From Dactylorhiza incarnata (Eukaryota; Streptophyta; Magnoliopsida; Asparagales; Orchidaceae), in contig JAWHQI010000004.1 in NCBI GenBank assembly GCA_033032865.1, positions 25,278,001-25,342,000 of the forward strand: 64,000 nucleotides of DNA, in the 5' to 3' direction. The notes beneath the pieces are model-generated. The model saw only the letters and a list, made by a program, of their open reading frames with translations, was not told the DNA's origin and searched no databases. The position numbers and the translations under genes were made by a program. Shown piece after piece: positions 1-11,027 of the stretch; the stretch's first letter is position 1, and the number at the start of each line of letters is the position of its first letter.

Positions 1-429
1 TTAACATATCCTTCCAGATCTACTCATAATAATATTATTTCAACATCAAGTTTCAAAAATTTTGATCTATGTTTTTCAAATCATCATATTCTACAAATCT
101 TTTTACTATTCATCATCTTCCACCTTCTTCTCTAAACTAGATCTACAAACCTCCTTTAGAAAATGAACGAATGGAAACCTTCCTCACCAAATCAAAGAGA
201 AATCTAACAAAGATAAAAATTTAAGCAAAGATCCACCAAGATCCTCTTGTTTTAAAACTAGATCTACATTTTTTTCAAATAAAAAAAATTCAAAACCTAC
301 ACCATTCCTCAAAAATCAACATGAAACCTAGATTTTCCTTCTTCTATCCTATCAAAATCACAAAGCCCTAAACATTTTTGAGTTAAAAACACAAAAATCA
401 AAAACCCATACCTTAGATCTAGGGATGTT

Positions 430-575
430 GCCGACTTCCGACAGCCTTCCTCTCGTTTTTCACTCCAGGAAATGATGCACAATGTGTTTTGACTCGGTTC
501 TCAGCCCTATTTATATTTTTCACTGTCGCCCAGGAGACAGTGACTGTCGGAAATTTCCGACAGCTCCTATTTTAC
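430..575 (-). promoter_or_regulatory. Antisense internal promoter of element A (dyad motifs plus TATA box)
   Basis: On the minus strand two dyads (CTGTCGGAAATTTCCGACAG and a CTGTC-GGGCGACAG type, 521-571) are followed by GTGAAAAA and TATAAATAGGG (TATA at 515-508). The order and spacing match the core promoter of the A LTR (2333-2390): dyad 1, TCA, dyad 2, GTGAAA, TATA. It is therefore an inverted near-copy of the U3 promoter inside the element. Another half motif lies at 433-450. Transcription would run leftward out of the window; 1-429 is AT-rich leader- or intron-like sequence without a visible ORF. Function is inferred from the architecture. Confidence 0.6.
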
Positions 576-1916
576 CAAAACTCCAATTTTAGGCCCCTTT
601 GATGATCTACAATAGTTATATGTCATTATTAATGCTTTATCTCATGACTTGATGACAAACCATGTGATATTTATTTTAAATAAAATGACTTACATGTTTA
701 TATGATTTCATTTTCAAGCTATCATCGTATTGACATTTCTACTTAGCTGTTTAGACCATTGGAAATTGTTTTCGCATGCCTCTAAGTATGAGAAATTGTT
801 TATCTATCATAATGAGCTATCACGTTCACCTCTTTTGATCAATACATATGTCTACTTCTTTAATATATACATGGATCATATTTGCTTTAACATAATACAG
901 TAGCACTTCTTAAAAACAACTTTCACCCTTGATTTGTTAGCACAACAAAAGTACACCATCTTTTGCGGTTCAAGTGAATTCGGAGATCCTTGGTCAATTA
1001 AAACATTATCAATATATAAAAAATACGATATCACATCTGTGATCAAAAAAAATTTCAAAATAAAGACAAGGATACTCCACCAAGCACTACTTACCCTCCT
1101 GATAAGTCTTAATGAGCATTGTGAGGTTAAGCACCTTGGAAAGAATTGTAAAGTGTCTTGTGCAAAAGAAAATGATTTTCTATTCATCTTGTGCTATATC
1201 TTCAACGTTAAAGTTTCCTTTATATGCTTTTATTATGTTCTACATTTCAATGATCATGTAAATTAAATAAGTTCATATGTTTGTTCTAAGTATCACATGT
1301 ACACATCATTATGTTATATAAATATTCATCTCATGAGAATTGGACCGAAACGATTCCATACTTCTTTACACTATTGTGTCTTTCTATGATACTTTCAAAT
1401 GATCTTACTCATGTTTCAGTTATTTTCCTTCATTACTTCATATGGCTATACTGTCACTTCATGAGTTTATTCTTATTATTGCATATTCCTATTATTTCAT
1501 GGCCTTCACTCATTTCCAGAAAACAGTGCTTCCGCTTAATCTTTCTTTCTATATCCTATATACCTTCCCTTTAGAATCATTTCTCTTATCTAATATTCAC
1601 TTTTGCTAATACCAAAAGGGGGAGAATTAACAAGTATAAAAAGAAAAATCAACAATCTATTCCACCTAAATATTCCACACCTAAATATTCCACCTACACA
1701 ATACATCACATATTTAGAGGGAGCATATATTTAGGGGGAGCATATATTTAGGGGGAGCATTCATTTAGGGGGAGCTTTCATTTAAAGGGAGATTATTTAT
1801 TTTAAGAGAAATATCTCATGTAATTTTGTAGGTGCACACACCAAAGGTTAAAATCAACAATCTAAATAGACATGATTTCTTTTTATACGGATTTGCTATT
1901 ATCAAAAGGGGGAGAT
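576..1916 (+). other. Element A 3' non-coding internal region with purine tracts
   Basis: AT-rich, no convincing gene; small ORFs at 934-1266 and 1311-1574 show no family signature. It contains a conserved hairpin-like block (1080-1139), the segment AGCATGCCTCTAAGTATGAG (772-791) shared with TR-GAG1 (43729) and TR-GAG2, and repeated GGGGGAGCAT purine blocks (1720-1790), ending in the polypurine tract 1903-1916. This resembles the long 3' non-coding region of Sireviruses. Confidence 0.6.
1080..1139 (+). ncRNA. Conserved hairpin block (module i) in element A
   Basis: The block runs from CCAAGCACTACTT through CTGATAAGTCTTAATGAG to GAGGTTAAGCACCTTGG. The ends pair (CCAAG with CTTGG) and an inner CCTC pairs with GAGG. 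Homologous copies lie at 44025-44085 (TR-GAG1) and 52058-52118 and 51878-51938 (TR-GAG2), all in element-sense orientation. Probably a functional RNA structure in the 3' part of the genomic transcript; role unknown. Confidence 0.5.
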
Positions 1917-3169
1917 TGTTGGAGCATGCGTTTCGCACTCCTCCGGTTTGATAATAACAAAGTCTCGTTTGTATTTGATTCTATTTTTGTTAATGGTGTG
2001 CAGATAACAGGTATGCAATATTCACATTTCTCTTGGAGCAAAAATTGATAGTGGGAAAATTTCACTGTCGGAAAATTCCAACAGCCACTGTCACCCAGGC
2101 GACAGCAGAGAGGTTACAACAGCGATCGGCAGTTTTTGAGCTGTCGGAAATCCGACAGCGATGGCGCCCAGGCGATAGCTCAGCGGTTACATCAACTGCC
2201 CACGACTTCACCCACGACAGCGGCGGTTTTTGCGCTGTCGGAAATCCGACATCGATGTTGCCCAGGCGACAGCTCCACGATTCCAGCAACTGCCCGCACG
2301 ACGGCTCGACGACACGACAGCGGCAGTTTAGTGCTGTCGGAAAATTCCGACAGTCACTGTCGCCCAGGCGACAGTGAAATTCTATAAAATGGTTCCTTTG
2401 GTTCGTGCATTCTAAGCTTTTGACAATTCCAGTCCCTTCCTGAGTGCATAAGAACCAGAGAGCTCCAGAACCTCCTCAACTCCCATTTGTGCAAAGAAGG
2501 ATTGAAGATTGAAGACGAGATCGGGCGCGCTTCTACATCAACGATCATCTCGAGGCTTCAACAATCCATTCAGAGATCTGAATTTCTAGGGAGTTGTCTT
2601 TTTCATATTGTATTTTCATTTACTCATATTTCATTTTGTATTGAGAAAGATATCGTCGTCTTGCGTGCGGCGTCTAAGTCCTTGCGCGGCTTAGGGGAAA
2701 ATCGCTTCCTTGTGCGGAGCGTCCAAGTCCTTGTGTGGCTTGGTGGGAAATCGTGGCCTTGTGTGCTACGTCTAGATCTTGGGAAGATCTAGAGGATAGG
2801 CTTGGGCTTGATCTTGGGAGAGACAAGCGATAGCCTTCCGATCCTTGGGAGAAGGATTGGTAAACCAAAATTATTGTATTTTTATTATCATAATTGTGCC
2901 TTGATCTTAAGCATTGTTAAGATCATTTTTATTTGTATGCAAATTTCATGATATATAAAATTATGATCCTTTCACTAATTGCAAATTTGTGTGCTTAAAT
3001 CTTTATCTTAGAAATTTGTGTTTGGTGTTATACAAAAATTGCATTGGTTTAAAATTATTTTTAAGTAACTTTTTATTAAAGTAAATTTGTCTAAAATTAT
3101 TAAGAAAAAATTACAAATTTAAACACACCCTTATTCACCCCCCCTCTAAGGGCGTCATACGATCCAACA
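1917..3169 (+). repeat. 3' LTR of element A (1253 bp)
   Basis: Starts TGTTGGAGCATGCG after the purine tract and ends CCCCCCCTCTAAGGGCG...GATCCAACA. U3 carries the CTGTCGG/CTGTCGCC dyad array (2048-2377), then TATAAAATGG at 2384. The C-tract at 3138-3144 near the 3' end is shared with the S, T and TR-GAG LTRs. Short ORFs on both strands (for example 2033-2377) are by-products of the dyad array. Confidence 0.85.
2048..2390 (+). promoter_or_regulatory. U3 dyad-motif array and TATA box, element A LTR
   Basis: At least eight half or full copies of CTGTCGGAAATTCCGACAG- and CTGTCGCCCAGGCGACAG-type dyads occupy 2060-2375. They are interleaved with CGGCGGTTTTTGCGCTGTCG spacers and directly followed by TCTATAAAATGG (TATA 2384-2390). 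Confidence 0.65.
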
Positions 3170-3808
3170 AAGGAGACCGCAACCTGCTGACCACAAACCT
3201 GCGAACATAACAAACAGTCAACTCGCTTCCGAGACCTCCCGACCTCAAAGTTGTGACTGCACAAAATAACCCAGGCTCTAGTTCTTACAGTTCTAGTAAT
3301 GAATGACGGGCCATGCACCCCTATTTATAGGCGAGAGGATGGATGTCGTCACCGCCGCAAGAGAGGTACAGTCACCAACCATCAGATCGCGAGCGGTCTC
3401 ATAGAGCAGACTGCGCGATCACACCACTTGGACAACATCCAGTACAAGACCGCAAATCAGCAGCAGACTCGCACAAGCCGCGCGGACACGGATCACTCCT
3501 TCCTTTGATCGCCTAGAGCAAACCACTAACATCTGGCCGAATTCAGACAAGTCGCCAAATTAACCTGCATAAGACGCCCGGTCACAGCGGTTACTCAAGA
3601 ATAGACCGCCCGGTCTTCTACAAAGAAGATAGACCAACCAAGAAGATCAGACCGACAGGAGACCGAAACATGTTAGAACAACCCGGCTAATCACAGCAGT
3701 CCACCAGAGCCAGACCGGCAAAGCACCAGCACAGAGACCGCGCTGTCTCTGCGGTCACCAATATTCAGACCGCCGACCACCATCCACTCCACTTCAATAA
3801 TTTCAACA
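3170..3808 (-). repeat. Partial LTR of family B, interrupted by element A
   Basis: Closely matches the right-hand part of the family-B LTRs (compare 26848-27520), including CTATTTATAGGCG (minus-strand TATA at 3322-3329), the GACCGC/GCGGTC motif array (3370-3800) and the end ATTTCAACA. After 3808 family-G sequence resumes with GATAAG, so this is the outer end of a solo LTR or full B copy. The first ~500 bp of the LTR must lie left of element A, outside the window. Confidence 0.8.
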
Positions 3809-3988
3809 GATAAGACATGTGAGTATTGTTGGCAAAGAGGGCTTGATGCGACTCAAGGCCGGTTGAAGGATAAGACGTGCCATCGGTGCAGGCAGAAAGG
3901 ACATGTGAAATTTTGGTGTTCGAAGTTCCAGTCGACCGGCCAATGGCTTGCTCTTACGGCTCTAGCACCTCCATCGTCTCAGGAGTAG
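3809..3988 (+). pseudogene. Family G gag remnant with zinc knuckles (left copy)
   Basis: An open stretch encodes two CCHC-like units: one with CEYCWQRG whose His and last Cys are lost, and CHRCRQKGHVKFWC, which fits C-x2-C-x4-H-x4-C. It ends in LTALAPP..SQE and TAG at 3986-3988. The same segment, split by TR-GAG1, is at 38400-38502 + 46832-46925. It is the end of a Ty3/gypsy-type Gag. The upstream part is cut off by the family-B LTR insertion. Confidence 0.6.
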
Positions 3989-4946
3989 CGAAGGAGGAAG
4001 CGATGTTTTCCTCCCAGGCATTTTCAGGTTAGGTTTTGACCCAGTTTATTTGTTGTCTTACGGATGTGGATTTAGATTTTCGTTATATCGATTATATGAG
4101 AGTTAAGGTAGAGGATGATGAGCATGCATTCTTTTCGATTCGAGATTTACTCGATCTTTTGGCTAGAGAGTTTCGCATTAGGACATCGTTAGGTTGATGA
4201 TCGTTTAGCAGATCCCGTTAGTGTTAAGTTTCCCCTCTGGAGACTCCGTGGTGTCGAATCAGGGTATTCAGAGTTGTCATATCCTCTTAGGCGATTTCAT
4301 AGCTTTTGTTGATCTAAAGTTGCTAGACCTGGAGGTTTTTGGCATAATTTTGGGCATGTACAGGTTGTCCAGATATGATGATGTTATCCAATGCAAGGTA
4401 AAGCGTTTGGACTTCAAGTTGGGCAACGGTCAACCCTTGAGTGATTTTGGCTTTCCGTGCTAGGATTCCCCAATTATTTTCGCAGCGTGTGCTCCGAATA
4501 TTTAGATTCCGGTTGTTTTGTGTACCTTATTTCTATGTTACGAACATTTTGTAGTTTGCCGTGTAGCGAGGATTTTCCTGAGGTGCACGAGTTCCTTGAT
4601 GCTTTCCCAGTTAGTCTCCAGGGTTTTCCACCTGTGAGAGTTGTGGAGTTTGTTTTTGACCTTGATTCGTGCACTCGCCCTTTTCCTTTTAGGTGATCCC
4701 CTCGCTTGGGATAATTGGGAGGTGTTGGATTTAGGAGACTTTATTGTGAACGTTTATCAGGGATCGGGTGATAAATTTTGAGCGCCGAGAAGAAATCTTA
4801 TCCACATTCGTTCTCCTAGCCCTCTTCAGTTAGCATTTCTATCCAACAAGTGTGAGCTTATCTCCCCATTTGCCCTTGTTGATTCATTCGCGTTCTAAGT
4901 TTCAGTTCTATGTTTTGGGATGAAACTAACTTTTTGGTGGGGTGAC
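3989..4946 (+). pseudogene. Family G internal region with gypsy protease remnant (left copy)
   Basis: Degenerate coding DNA. The recognisable piece (4321-4440) reads LDLEVFGIILGMYRLSRYD, the C-terminal signature of Ty3/gypsy protease (usual form F-D-V-I-L-G-M-D-W-L..Y). The DSG catalytic site is not found. No reverse transcriptase, RNase H or integrase follows; the region runs straight to a purine-rich tract (TTTTTGGTGGGGTGAC) and the LTR start at 4947. It is a deletion derivative lacking most of pol. Confidence 0.6.
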
Positions 4947-5367
4947 TGTAACGCCCTTGAATTTTCAGTAATTATCTTATCCTTCTTTGACGTCATTTTT
5001 GACTTAAGGGAGTTACGTTAGTGAGACGTTAGTGATGCGTCGCCGTTTGCACGTTTCCGCATTCTTTCGGTCAAGTTGAACAAATTTTGGAGTGTGCCGG
5101 AATTGAGAAATTTTGCGTTAGAAAATTAAATTATTTAATTTTAGAAAGGCTTGTCGAAGTTTCGTTGCGATCCAAGCGTTATTAGAGCCCCGGTCTTTTT
5201 CCAAAGATTCATAGAATTTTCGTCGCCGCAAACTTCAACAAATTTATATCTTGAGTTTGGCTCATCGAATTTTGATTTTGACTTCTCTGTTGGATTCGTA
5301 GCGCTGGCTTTCGTCTCCTATGCGAATTTTGTCGGAATCGGCGACCGTTGGTTCGACCCTTCTTTTC

Positions 5368-5416
<49 letters not shown>

Positions 5417-5433
5417 GTTGTTGTTGTTGTTGT
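4947..5433 (+). repeat. Family G LTR, first part (interrupted by element S)
   Basis: Begins TGTAACGCCC after the purine tract. It matches the start of the right G LTR at 47884 through the ATT-repeat tract, and continues at 33777 after the S insertion. Joined length is about 4.06 kb, the same as the right LTR once its own nested insertion is removed. Confidence 0.85.
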
Positions 5434-5440
5434 TGTTGTA
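5369..5440 (+). repeat. (TTA)n(TTG)n microsatellite, target of element S
   Basis: About 16 ATT/TTA units followed by about 8 TTG units. The matching site in the right G LTR (48310-48350) has the same repeat type without an insertion. Element S inserted within the tract. An apparent poly-leucine ORF here is only the repeat being read through. Confidence 0.9.
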
Positions 5441-6810
5441 TCTGTAGGCGCCCTTAGAGGGGGGGGGGTGAATAAGGGTTTAAAAAACTTTATACTATAA
5501 TAGAAAATTTTTGATATTTTGATCGAAGTTAAAACAAAAGTAAAGAGATAATGAAATTGGAAATGAAATCACTTTTATTAAACAAGAAAAGACATGATTA
5601 ACATTTATAAAATTGATTACAAAATCTGATTTCAATGACGCTAGAAATCAAAGCGAATAATATGAAAACCCTTTTTGTTTTCTATACCGACTCGTATCCT
5701 CACGAACCGGTTGGCTTTATCCGATCTCTCCCCAGATACGACCTCAAGCCGCTCTAGCCAATCTATCACCAGAAAGGCCACGAGCACCCCCTAGATCTAC
5801 TCTCTAGACCTAGTCGTCGTGTGGTGAATTCCTCCCTAAGTCCTACATAGACCTAGTCGCCGTGTGGCGAATTCCCCCTAGTCCCCGCAAGGCCCTAGTC
5901 GTCGTGTGGCGAGTTCCTCTACTGAACAAAAGATATAAAGGTTACAATTTGAAAGTAAAAACAAAAACAAGAGCTAAGACTCCCTCAAATGAAGAACTTG
6001 ATGTCGATGTAGATGCGATCGGATCGGTCTTCAAGTTCTTTTGCATTCACGATCGGTGACGGAGTTCTTTGGGCTGCTTGGGAAGGCTCTCACGAGTGCT
6101 CTGAAAATATGGCTTCCAGTCGTTCTGAAACAATAAGAAACAACGGAGGAGGCGCGCGTCTTTTTATAGATTCATCCACTACTGCCTGCGTTAGTACTAC
6201 CGCCCCGGGTATCCACATAAGGCAATGAAGCACACGGATCGTGGTAGTTTAGGAAACATTATGAGCGCCAAACACTAGCGCGTCGTGGTACAACTAACGC
6301 CCCGCGTTAGCGAGATTTCCTTCCTTCAGCCAATATCATCTTCCAAATCTGCTCCTCAATCAATTACCGACAGGATGTTTCCAAACGCTACCACCGGGCA
6401 TTAGACCTAACGCACCGCGATAGTACTTGCCAAACATAGCGTTCCGTCGACATTCCATTTTCTCCACTGTTTTCTTCTCGTCAAATGTTTCTATTTATGC
6501 TAGCGCCAGCGATAGTGCTAACGCTCCGCAGTAGAGCACATTTCTTTTTTGTGGGCGCATCTTTGTCGAACTGGCCTCAAATTTCGTCGATCGAATTTTC
6601 ATCGAACGCTAGCGCCAGCGGTAGTGCTAGTGCGCCGCGGTAAAGCATGCAATTCGTCGAGCGCCGTGGTAGAGCATGCAGTTCGTCGAACGCAGGTTTC
6701 ATTTCTTCGAGCTCTAGTTCGTCGAACGCAGGTTCCCTTCTCAGCGGTTTCTTCTCAGCGGTTGTTAGCGCCAGCGGTAGACTTAACGCTGCGCTGTTTC
6801 TTCTCAGCAG
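5434..6810 (-). repeat. 3' LTR of element S, truncated at its U3 start
   Basis: On the plus strand it begins TGTTGTATCTGTAGGCGCCC (TGTTGGATC in the right LTR) and matches the right LTR up to about 6805 (CTTCTCAGCAG). There it turns into AT-rich internal sequence, so about 170 bp at the U3 end and the adjoining purine tract are missing. U5 (5640-5790) is shared with TR-GAG LTRs (CCGACTCGTATCC, GAACCGGTTGGCTTTA). Confidence 0.8.
6160..6790 (-). promoter_or_regulatory. U3 dyad array and TATA box, left S LTR
   Basis: The minus-strand TATA (TATAAAAA) is at 6167-6160. Upstream in element sense (6180-6790) are many GCTAGCGCCAGCGGTAG / CTAACGCCCCGCGTTAG-type units and TTCGTCGA repeats. The right S LTR has the same layout (33006-33650). 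Confidence 0.6.
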
Positions 6811-7263
6811 TTTTTTTTTATAAATTTTAAGTTTAAAAAAAAACAATAAATAAAAAGCATGTTTTTGTTGTTTTGATTGGTTTTTCAAATTTTATAGTTG
6901 ATTTTGATATATAGAAAAAAAACAAATAAAACAAATATTATTTTATAGAAATAAAACAAAGCATGTTTATGGTTGGATTTTGATTTGTTTTATAGTTTTT
7001 TGTTTGTTTTTAGAATTTAAAAAAAGAAAATAACAGGAACTGAAAAATAAAAAAAATGAAAGAGAAAACAGGAAATTCAGAAATTATCCACTAACGCCAG
7101 CGGTACCAAGCTATCGCCAGGCATTAGTGACAGAAATCTAATTTTTGGGAAAACATGAAATTTTTTTAGAATTTTTATTATGAATATAGTTATTCAGATT
7201 GGTGACACTGTGATTCAGTACAGAAATCAGATATGAGCGGAAAAAAATGCAGGCTTTGCATGA
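6811..7263 (-). other. Element S 3' non-coding remnant with one internal motif cluster
   Basis: AT-rich A-tract DNA without an ORF. At 7081-7128 two S-type motifs occur (ACTAACGCCAGCGGTACC and GCTATCGCCAGGCATTAGTG), the same class as in the LTR U3. By position, just 3' of pol, this matches the internal motif clusters of TR-GAG1 and A, but no extra ORF remains between it and the pol end. Confidence 0.5.
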
Positions 7264-8033
7264 TTAAGTATGCATGTCCAAGACCCCTAGTTCTAGTCTA
7301 AGTAGAGCAAATCGGGAATCAGGTAGAGGCTTGGTAAAGATGTCCGCAAGTTGCGATTCAGTTACAATGAAATTTACATGAACATGTTCCTTTTTGATGT
7401 GATCCCTAATGAAGTGGTGTCTTACATCTATGTGTTTAGATCGTGAGTGATGAACATGGTTGTTTGTTAAATCAATAGCACTCTTGTTGTCACACTTAAG
7501 TTCAATATTTGTTAAATGAACACCAAAGTCTTCAAGGTTTGAGTCATCCATAAAGCTTGGGCACAACAACTTCCAAGTGCAATGTATTCTGCCTCGGTGG
7601 TGGAGAGAGCAACAGAATTTTGTTTTCTACTTGACCATGCAACTAGAGAAGGACCTAAGAAGTGACAGGTACCACTAGTGCTTTTCCTATCTAATGAACA
7701 ACCCGCATAATCAGAATCTGAATACCCATGCAAGAGAAAAGAATCAGTATTTGGATACCAAAGTACTAATTTAGATGTGCCGATTAGATATCGAAAAATT
7801 TGTTTCACCACTTTTAAATGAGATTCGTTTGGATTTGCTTGAAATCTAGAGAATAAACATGCAGCAAACATAATATCGGGTCTAGATGCACTAAGGTACA
7901 ATAGGGATCCAATCATTCCGCTATATAACGTTTGGTCAATTGAAATTCCGGCTTCATCTTTTCCTAATTTCAGTGATGCGCTCATTGGAGTACTAGGTTG
8001 TTTCAAGTTTTCAAAACCAAAACATTTTAGCAT
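7264..8033 (-). pseudogene. Element S RNase H and end of reverse transcriptase
   Basis: Two overlapping reading frames (8033-7512 and 7569-7264) encode the copia RT connection and RNase H. Visible marks: SLLYLSASRPDI, ADYAGC.LDRKSTSG, VALSTTEAEYIAL, then DNKSAIDL, SKHIDVRHHFIRDHI and QLADIFTKPL. RNase H degrades the RNA strand of the cDNA hybrid. A frame change near 7540 splits the domain; joined it has the usual family length. The stop at 7264 is the natural pol end. Confidence 0.85.
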
Positions 8034-8566
8034 ATCATGGACATATTTAGATTGACATATAAAAATCCATCATTTCTTTGGGTTATTTGAAATCCTAAAA
8101 AATATGTTAGTTCACCCACTAGACTCATCTCAAATTCATTTTGCATCACTAAAACAACTTCATTAAACAACTCTTCATTAGTGGCTCCAAAAATAATATC
8201 ATCAACATATACTTGTAAAATAATCAAATCATTATCGAAATGCTTAATGAAGAGCGTGTTATCAACACTACCCATTTTATAGTCGTGCTTTGATAAAAAA
8301 GAAGTTAAGCGTTCATACCAAGCACGGGGTGCTTGTTTTAGACCATAAAGCGCTTTTTCTAATCTATAGACATGATTTGGAAATTGCTCATTAATAAAGT
8401 CGGGGGGTTGTTCAACACAGACTTCCTCTTTAATTATCTCGTTTAAGAAAGCACTTTTAATATCCATTTGAAATAATTTAAACTTCTTATAACTCGCAAA
8501 AGCTAGAAAAATTCTAATCGATTCAAGGCGAGCAACGGGTGTAAATGTTTCATCAAAATCTACCAC
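8027..8566 (-). pseudogene. Element S reverse transcriptase core
   Basis: Copia RT beginning FDETFTPVARLESIR, with MDIKSAFLN (first catalytic Asp), ALYGLKQAPRAWY and YVDDIIFGATN (catalytic Asp pair), all intact. It would copy the element RNA into cDNA. Stop codons or frame changes separate it from the upstream linker (8573) and downstream RNase H. The YVDDIIFGATN form is typical of Sirevirus/Tork-type copia elements. Confidence 0.9.
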
Positions 8567-8572
8567 CTCGAT

Positions 8573-9414
8573 TTAAGAATAACCTTGTACCACTAATCGA
8601 GCTTTATTCCTAGTTATTCTAGATTCTCCATCTAATTTATTTTTAAATATCAATTTGACACCGATAACTGGGTGATTAGATGGTCTTTCAACTAGTTTCC
8701 AAACCCTATTGTGTTCAAATTGATTCAATTCGTCATTTATAGCAATAAACCAAAATTCATCATTCAAGGCGATGGAAGCATTTTTCGGTTCTATTTCGGA
8801 AACAAAGCATAAGTTTGAAAAAGATTCATTAAAAGAAGAACGTGTAGTTACACCTCTTGATGATTCTCCAATTATAAGCTCCAGTGGATGATCTCTTGTA
8901 AATCGAAGTACACTTGGAGGCACTTGCTCCTCTTGCACCGTCTCTACTTCTTTTTCTTCTTCAAGTGGATCATCATCAACATGCTCCAATGGTGAAAGAG
9001 GTACATCTTCATTTCCTGCACAAGTAGAGTCTACACAAGGCACAAGTTCATCAAACTTCACATGAATAGACTCTTCAACCTTTTTAGATTTTTTATTACA
9101 TACTCTATATGCTTTGGTAGTGGAAGAATAACCAAGAAAAATACCTTCATCACATTTTCATCAAATTTAGCTAATGCATCCTTGGTGTTTAGGATAAAGC
9201 ATTTACAACCAAAGGCATGAAAATACGATACATTAGGTTTCTTTTGAAAGTATAATTCATATGGGGTTAATTTCAAAATAAGGCGAAGCATAACACGATT
9301 TATGACATAACATGATGTATTTACGGCTTCGGCCCAAAAATATCTAGGCAACCCATACTCGGATAGCATGGTGCGTGCAAGTTCTTGAAGAGTTCTATTT
9401 TTCCTCTCCACCAC
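8573..9414 (-). pseudogene. Element S integrase C-terminal half and linker
   Basis: 9414-9058 encodes the end of the integrase core (VERKNRTLQELARTML, with the catalytic Glu context, then YFWAEAVNTSCYVINR and PYELYFQKKPNVSYFHAFGC). 9061-8573 encodes the acidic linker that joins integrase to reverse transcriptase. A frame break near 9060 separates them. Integrase inserts the cDNA; the upstream part is at 9520-10302. Confidence 0.85.
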
Positions 9415-10430
9415 ACCGTTTTGTTGGGGGGTGAGTGGAGCGGAAAATTCGTGTTTAATACCTAGATTATTACAGAAAGTGGTGAAGCTATCGTTTTCAA
9501 ATTCCCCTCCATGATCCGATCATATACACTTGATTTTTAGATCTAATTCATTTTGAATACGATTGCAATGCTTTGTAAATTCAGAAAACGCATCAGATTT
9601 GGAGGTGAGAAATAAGGTCCAAGTGAATCTAGAATAATCATCAATTAAAACATAAGTGTACTTCTTACCACCAAGACTACATGTGCTAATGGGTCCAAAA
9701 AGATTCATGTGAATTAGCTGTAAGGGTCTTGAAGTGGATATTTCCTTTTTACTCTTAAACGATGTTTTTGAAAAATTTCCTTTTTGGCATGGCGAGCATA
9801 AAGAAGATAGATTTCCATTTAACATGGGCAGACCTTTAATGAGTTTATTCTTTGACAATTTTAAAATTAATTTGATGCTAGAGTGACCGAGACGCCTATG
9901 CCATAATTCAAGTTCTTCATTTTTTGATATAATACATTTGAGAGACGCACGTGATAGATCATGAAAGGCAATTAGATACACATTGTGAATTCGTGGTGCA
10001 GTGAGTACAATACTATTGGTTTTAGGATCTATAATTTTGCATAAATCAGCAGAAGACTCAAATAAAACATTTAGACCTTTATCGCAAAGTTGACTAATAG
10101 AAATCAAGTAATGTTTCAAACCTTCTACATATAAGACATTAGTAAGAGAGAAAGAATTGTTACCAACAGTATAGGTGCCTAATATCCTTCCCTTTCCATT
10201 GTCCCCAAATGTCACCATTCCTCCTTTCTTCTTAGTAAGGCTAAGGTACTTTGCTTTATCACCCATCATGTGCTTGGAGCACCCTGATTCCAAGTACCAC
10301 ATGTCTTCCTTGTCCTTAGCCTGCCAACATACCTAACAAGAAGTTGAGAGTAAAGATCTGGATACACAGGTGGTTCCTCCCATAGAGTATGTGGAAACCT
10401 TAGACACCCAGATTTGCTTGACAGTACATC
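9415..10430 (-). pseudogene. Element S protease, GAG-pre-integrase and integrase N-terminal half
   Basis: The frame 10302-9520 starts with the protease site, which reads WYLESGCSKHM: the usual catalytic Asp-Ser-Gly is Glu-Ser-Gly. Next are the pre-integrase zinc site (LWHRRLGH..., C-x2-C in CSPCQKG) and the integrase core start, where the first catalytic Asp is Asn (HMNLFGPIS). LIDDYSRFTW and the flank are normal. 10310-10430 holds the gag/pol junction (KQIWVSK, SMGGTTCV). Element T is inserted at its end. Both catalytic changes show the copy is inactive. Confidence 0.85.
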
Positions 10431-10504
10431 TGTTGGGAAAATGATTTCTCTTAACCCCTGAAAAAGAGTTGAATATGAATTCTAAGAAAGGAAAATCAAG
10501 GTTA

Positions 10505-11027
10505 AGTAAATATGCGTCGAATGGTATTCGACGCAACGTCGATGTAGTATCGACATTCCTTTCAGAATGAGTCGAAGTACCTTTAAGAAGAATTCGACGT
10601 ATCATATGTCGACATCGCTCTGACTTCTAGTCGACGTATCTTGACATGTTGACGCACCTTAGTTGACGCACCTTCCTCATTCTCCTCTCGACGTCCAGCC
10701 AGGACGAATTCGACGCGCACGTCGAATAGTAATCGACGCACGTCGATTTCTATGATTAATTCAAAAATCGCTAGATCTCTTTCCTTCTTTTATAAATCTG
10801 ATTTATATGGAATCAATTTATTCTTTATAATCGTTCTGAATCATTCTTTCCTCTAATAGATTCTTGGCTAAATTGATTAAATCCTTTATGGACATTATTT
10901 GAAATCAGATTGAATACTTTCCTTCTATGGATATATTTGTTATGGAAATTTCTCTTTGTTTCTAATACTCTGCCTGCTAATTGATTATTCTCCTATAGTG
11001 TTATTTTAATGAACAGAGCTATAAATA
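10505..11027 (+). promoter_or_regulatory. U3 TCGACG dyad array and TATA box, T 5' LTR
   Basis: Repeated inverted pairs of the form GCGTCGA-n-TCGACGC occur at 10511-10590, 10615-10680 and 10687-10750, followed about 270 bp later by GCTATAAATAAC (TATA 11020-11027). The same unit recurs inside the element (13663-13885, 14246-14410). Confidence 0.6.

Larger units (their letters stand above)
1..3169 (+). mobile_element. Element A: 3' end of a Sirevirus-like Ty1/copia retrotransposon
   Basis: Only the 3' internal region and the 3' LTR are in the window; the 5' part lies to the left. Evidence is the run of Sirevirus-like purine tracts at 1612-1916 (several AGGGGGAGCAT blocks, then AAAAGGGGGAGATT directly before the LTR), an LTR beginning TGTTGGAG and ending GATCCAACA, and a C-tract plus CTCTAAGGGCG near its end as in the other Sirevirus-like LTRs here. 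It sits inside a family-B LTR, whose sequence resumes at 3170. The left target duplication is outside the window. No gag or pol of A is visible. Confidence 0.8.

Noticed and set aside
2033..2377. Overlapping ORFs on both strands in the A LTR
   Set aside because: Produced by the GC-rich dyad array, which lacks stops; no domain signature.
5151..5447. ORF with a long poly-leucine tail
   Set aside because: The tail is the (TTA)n(TTG)n microsatellite of the G LTR; the rest is LTR sequence. The same artefact appears at 48127-48393.
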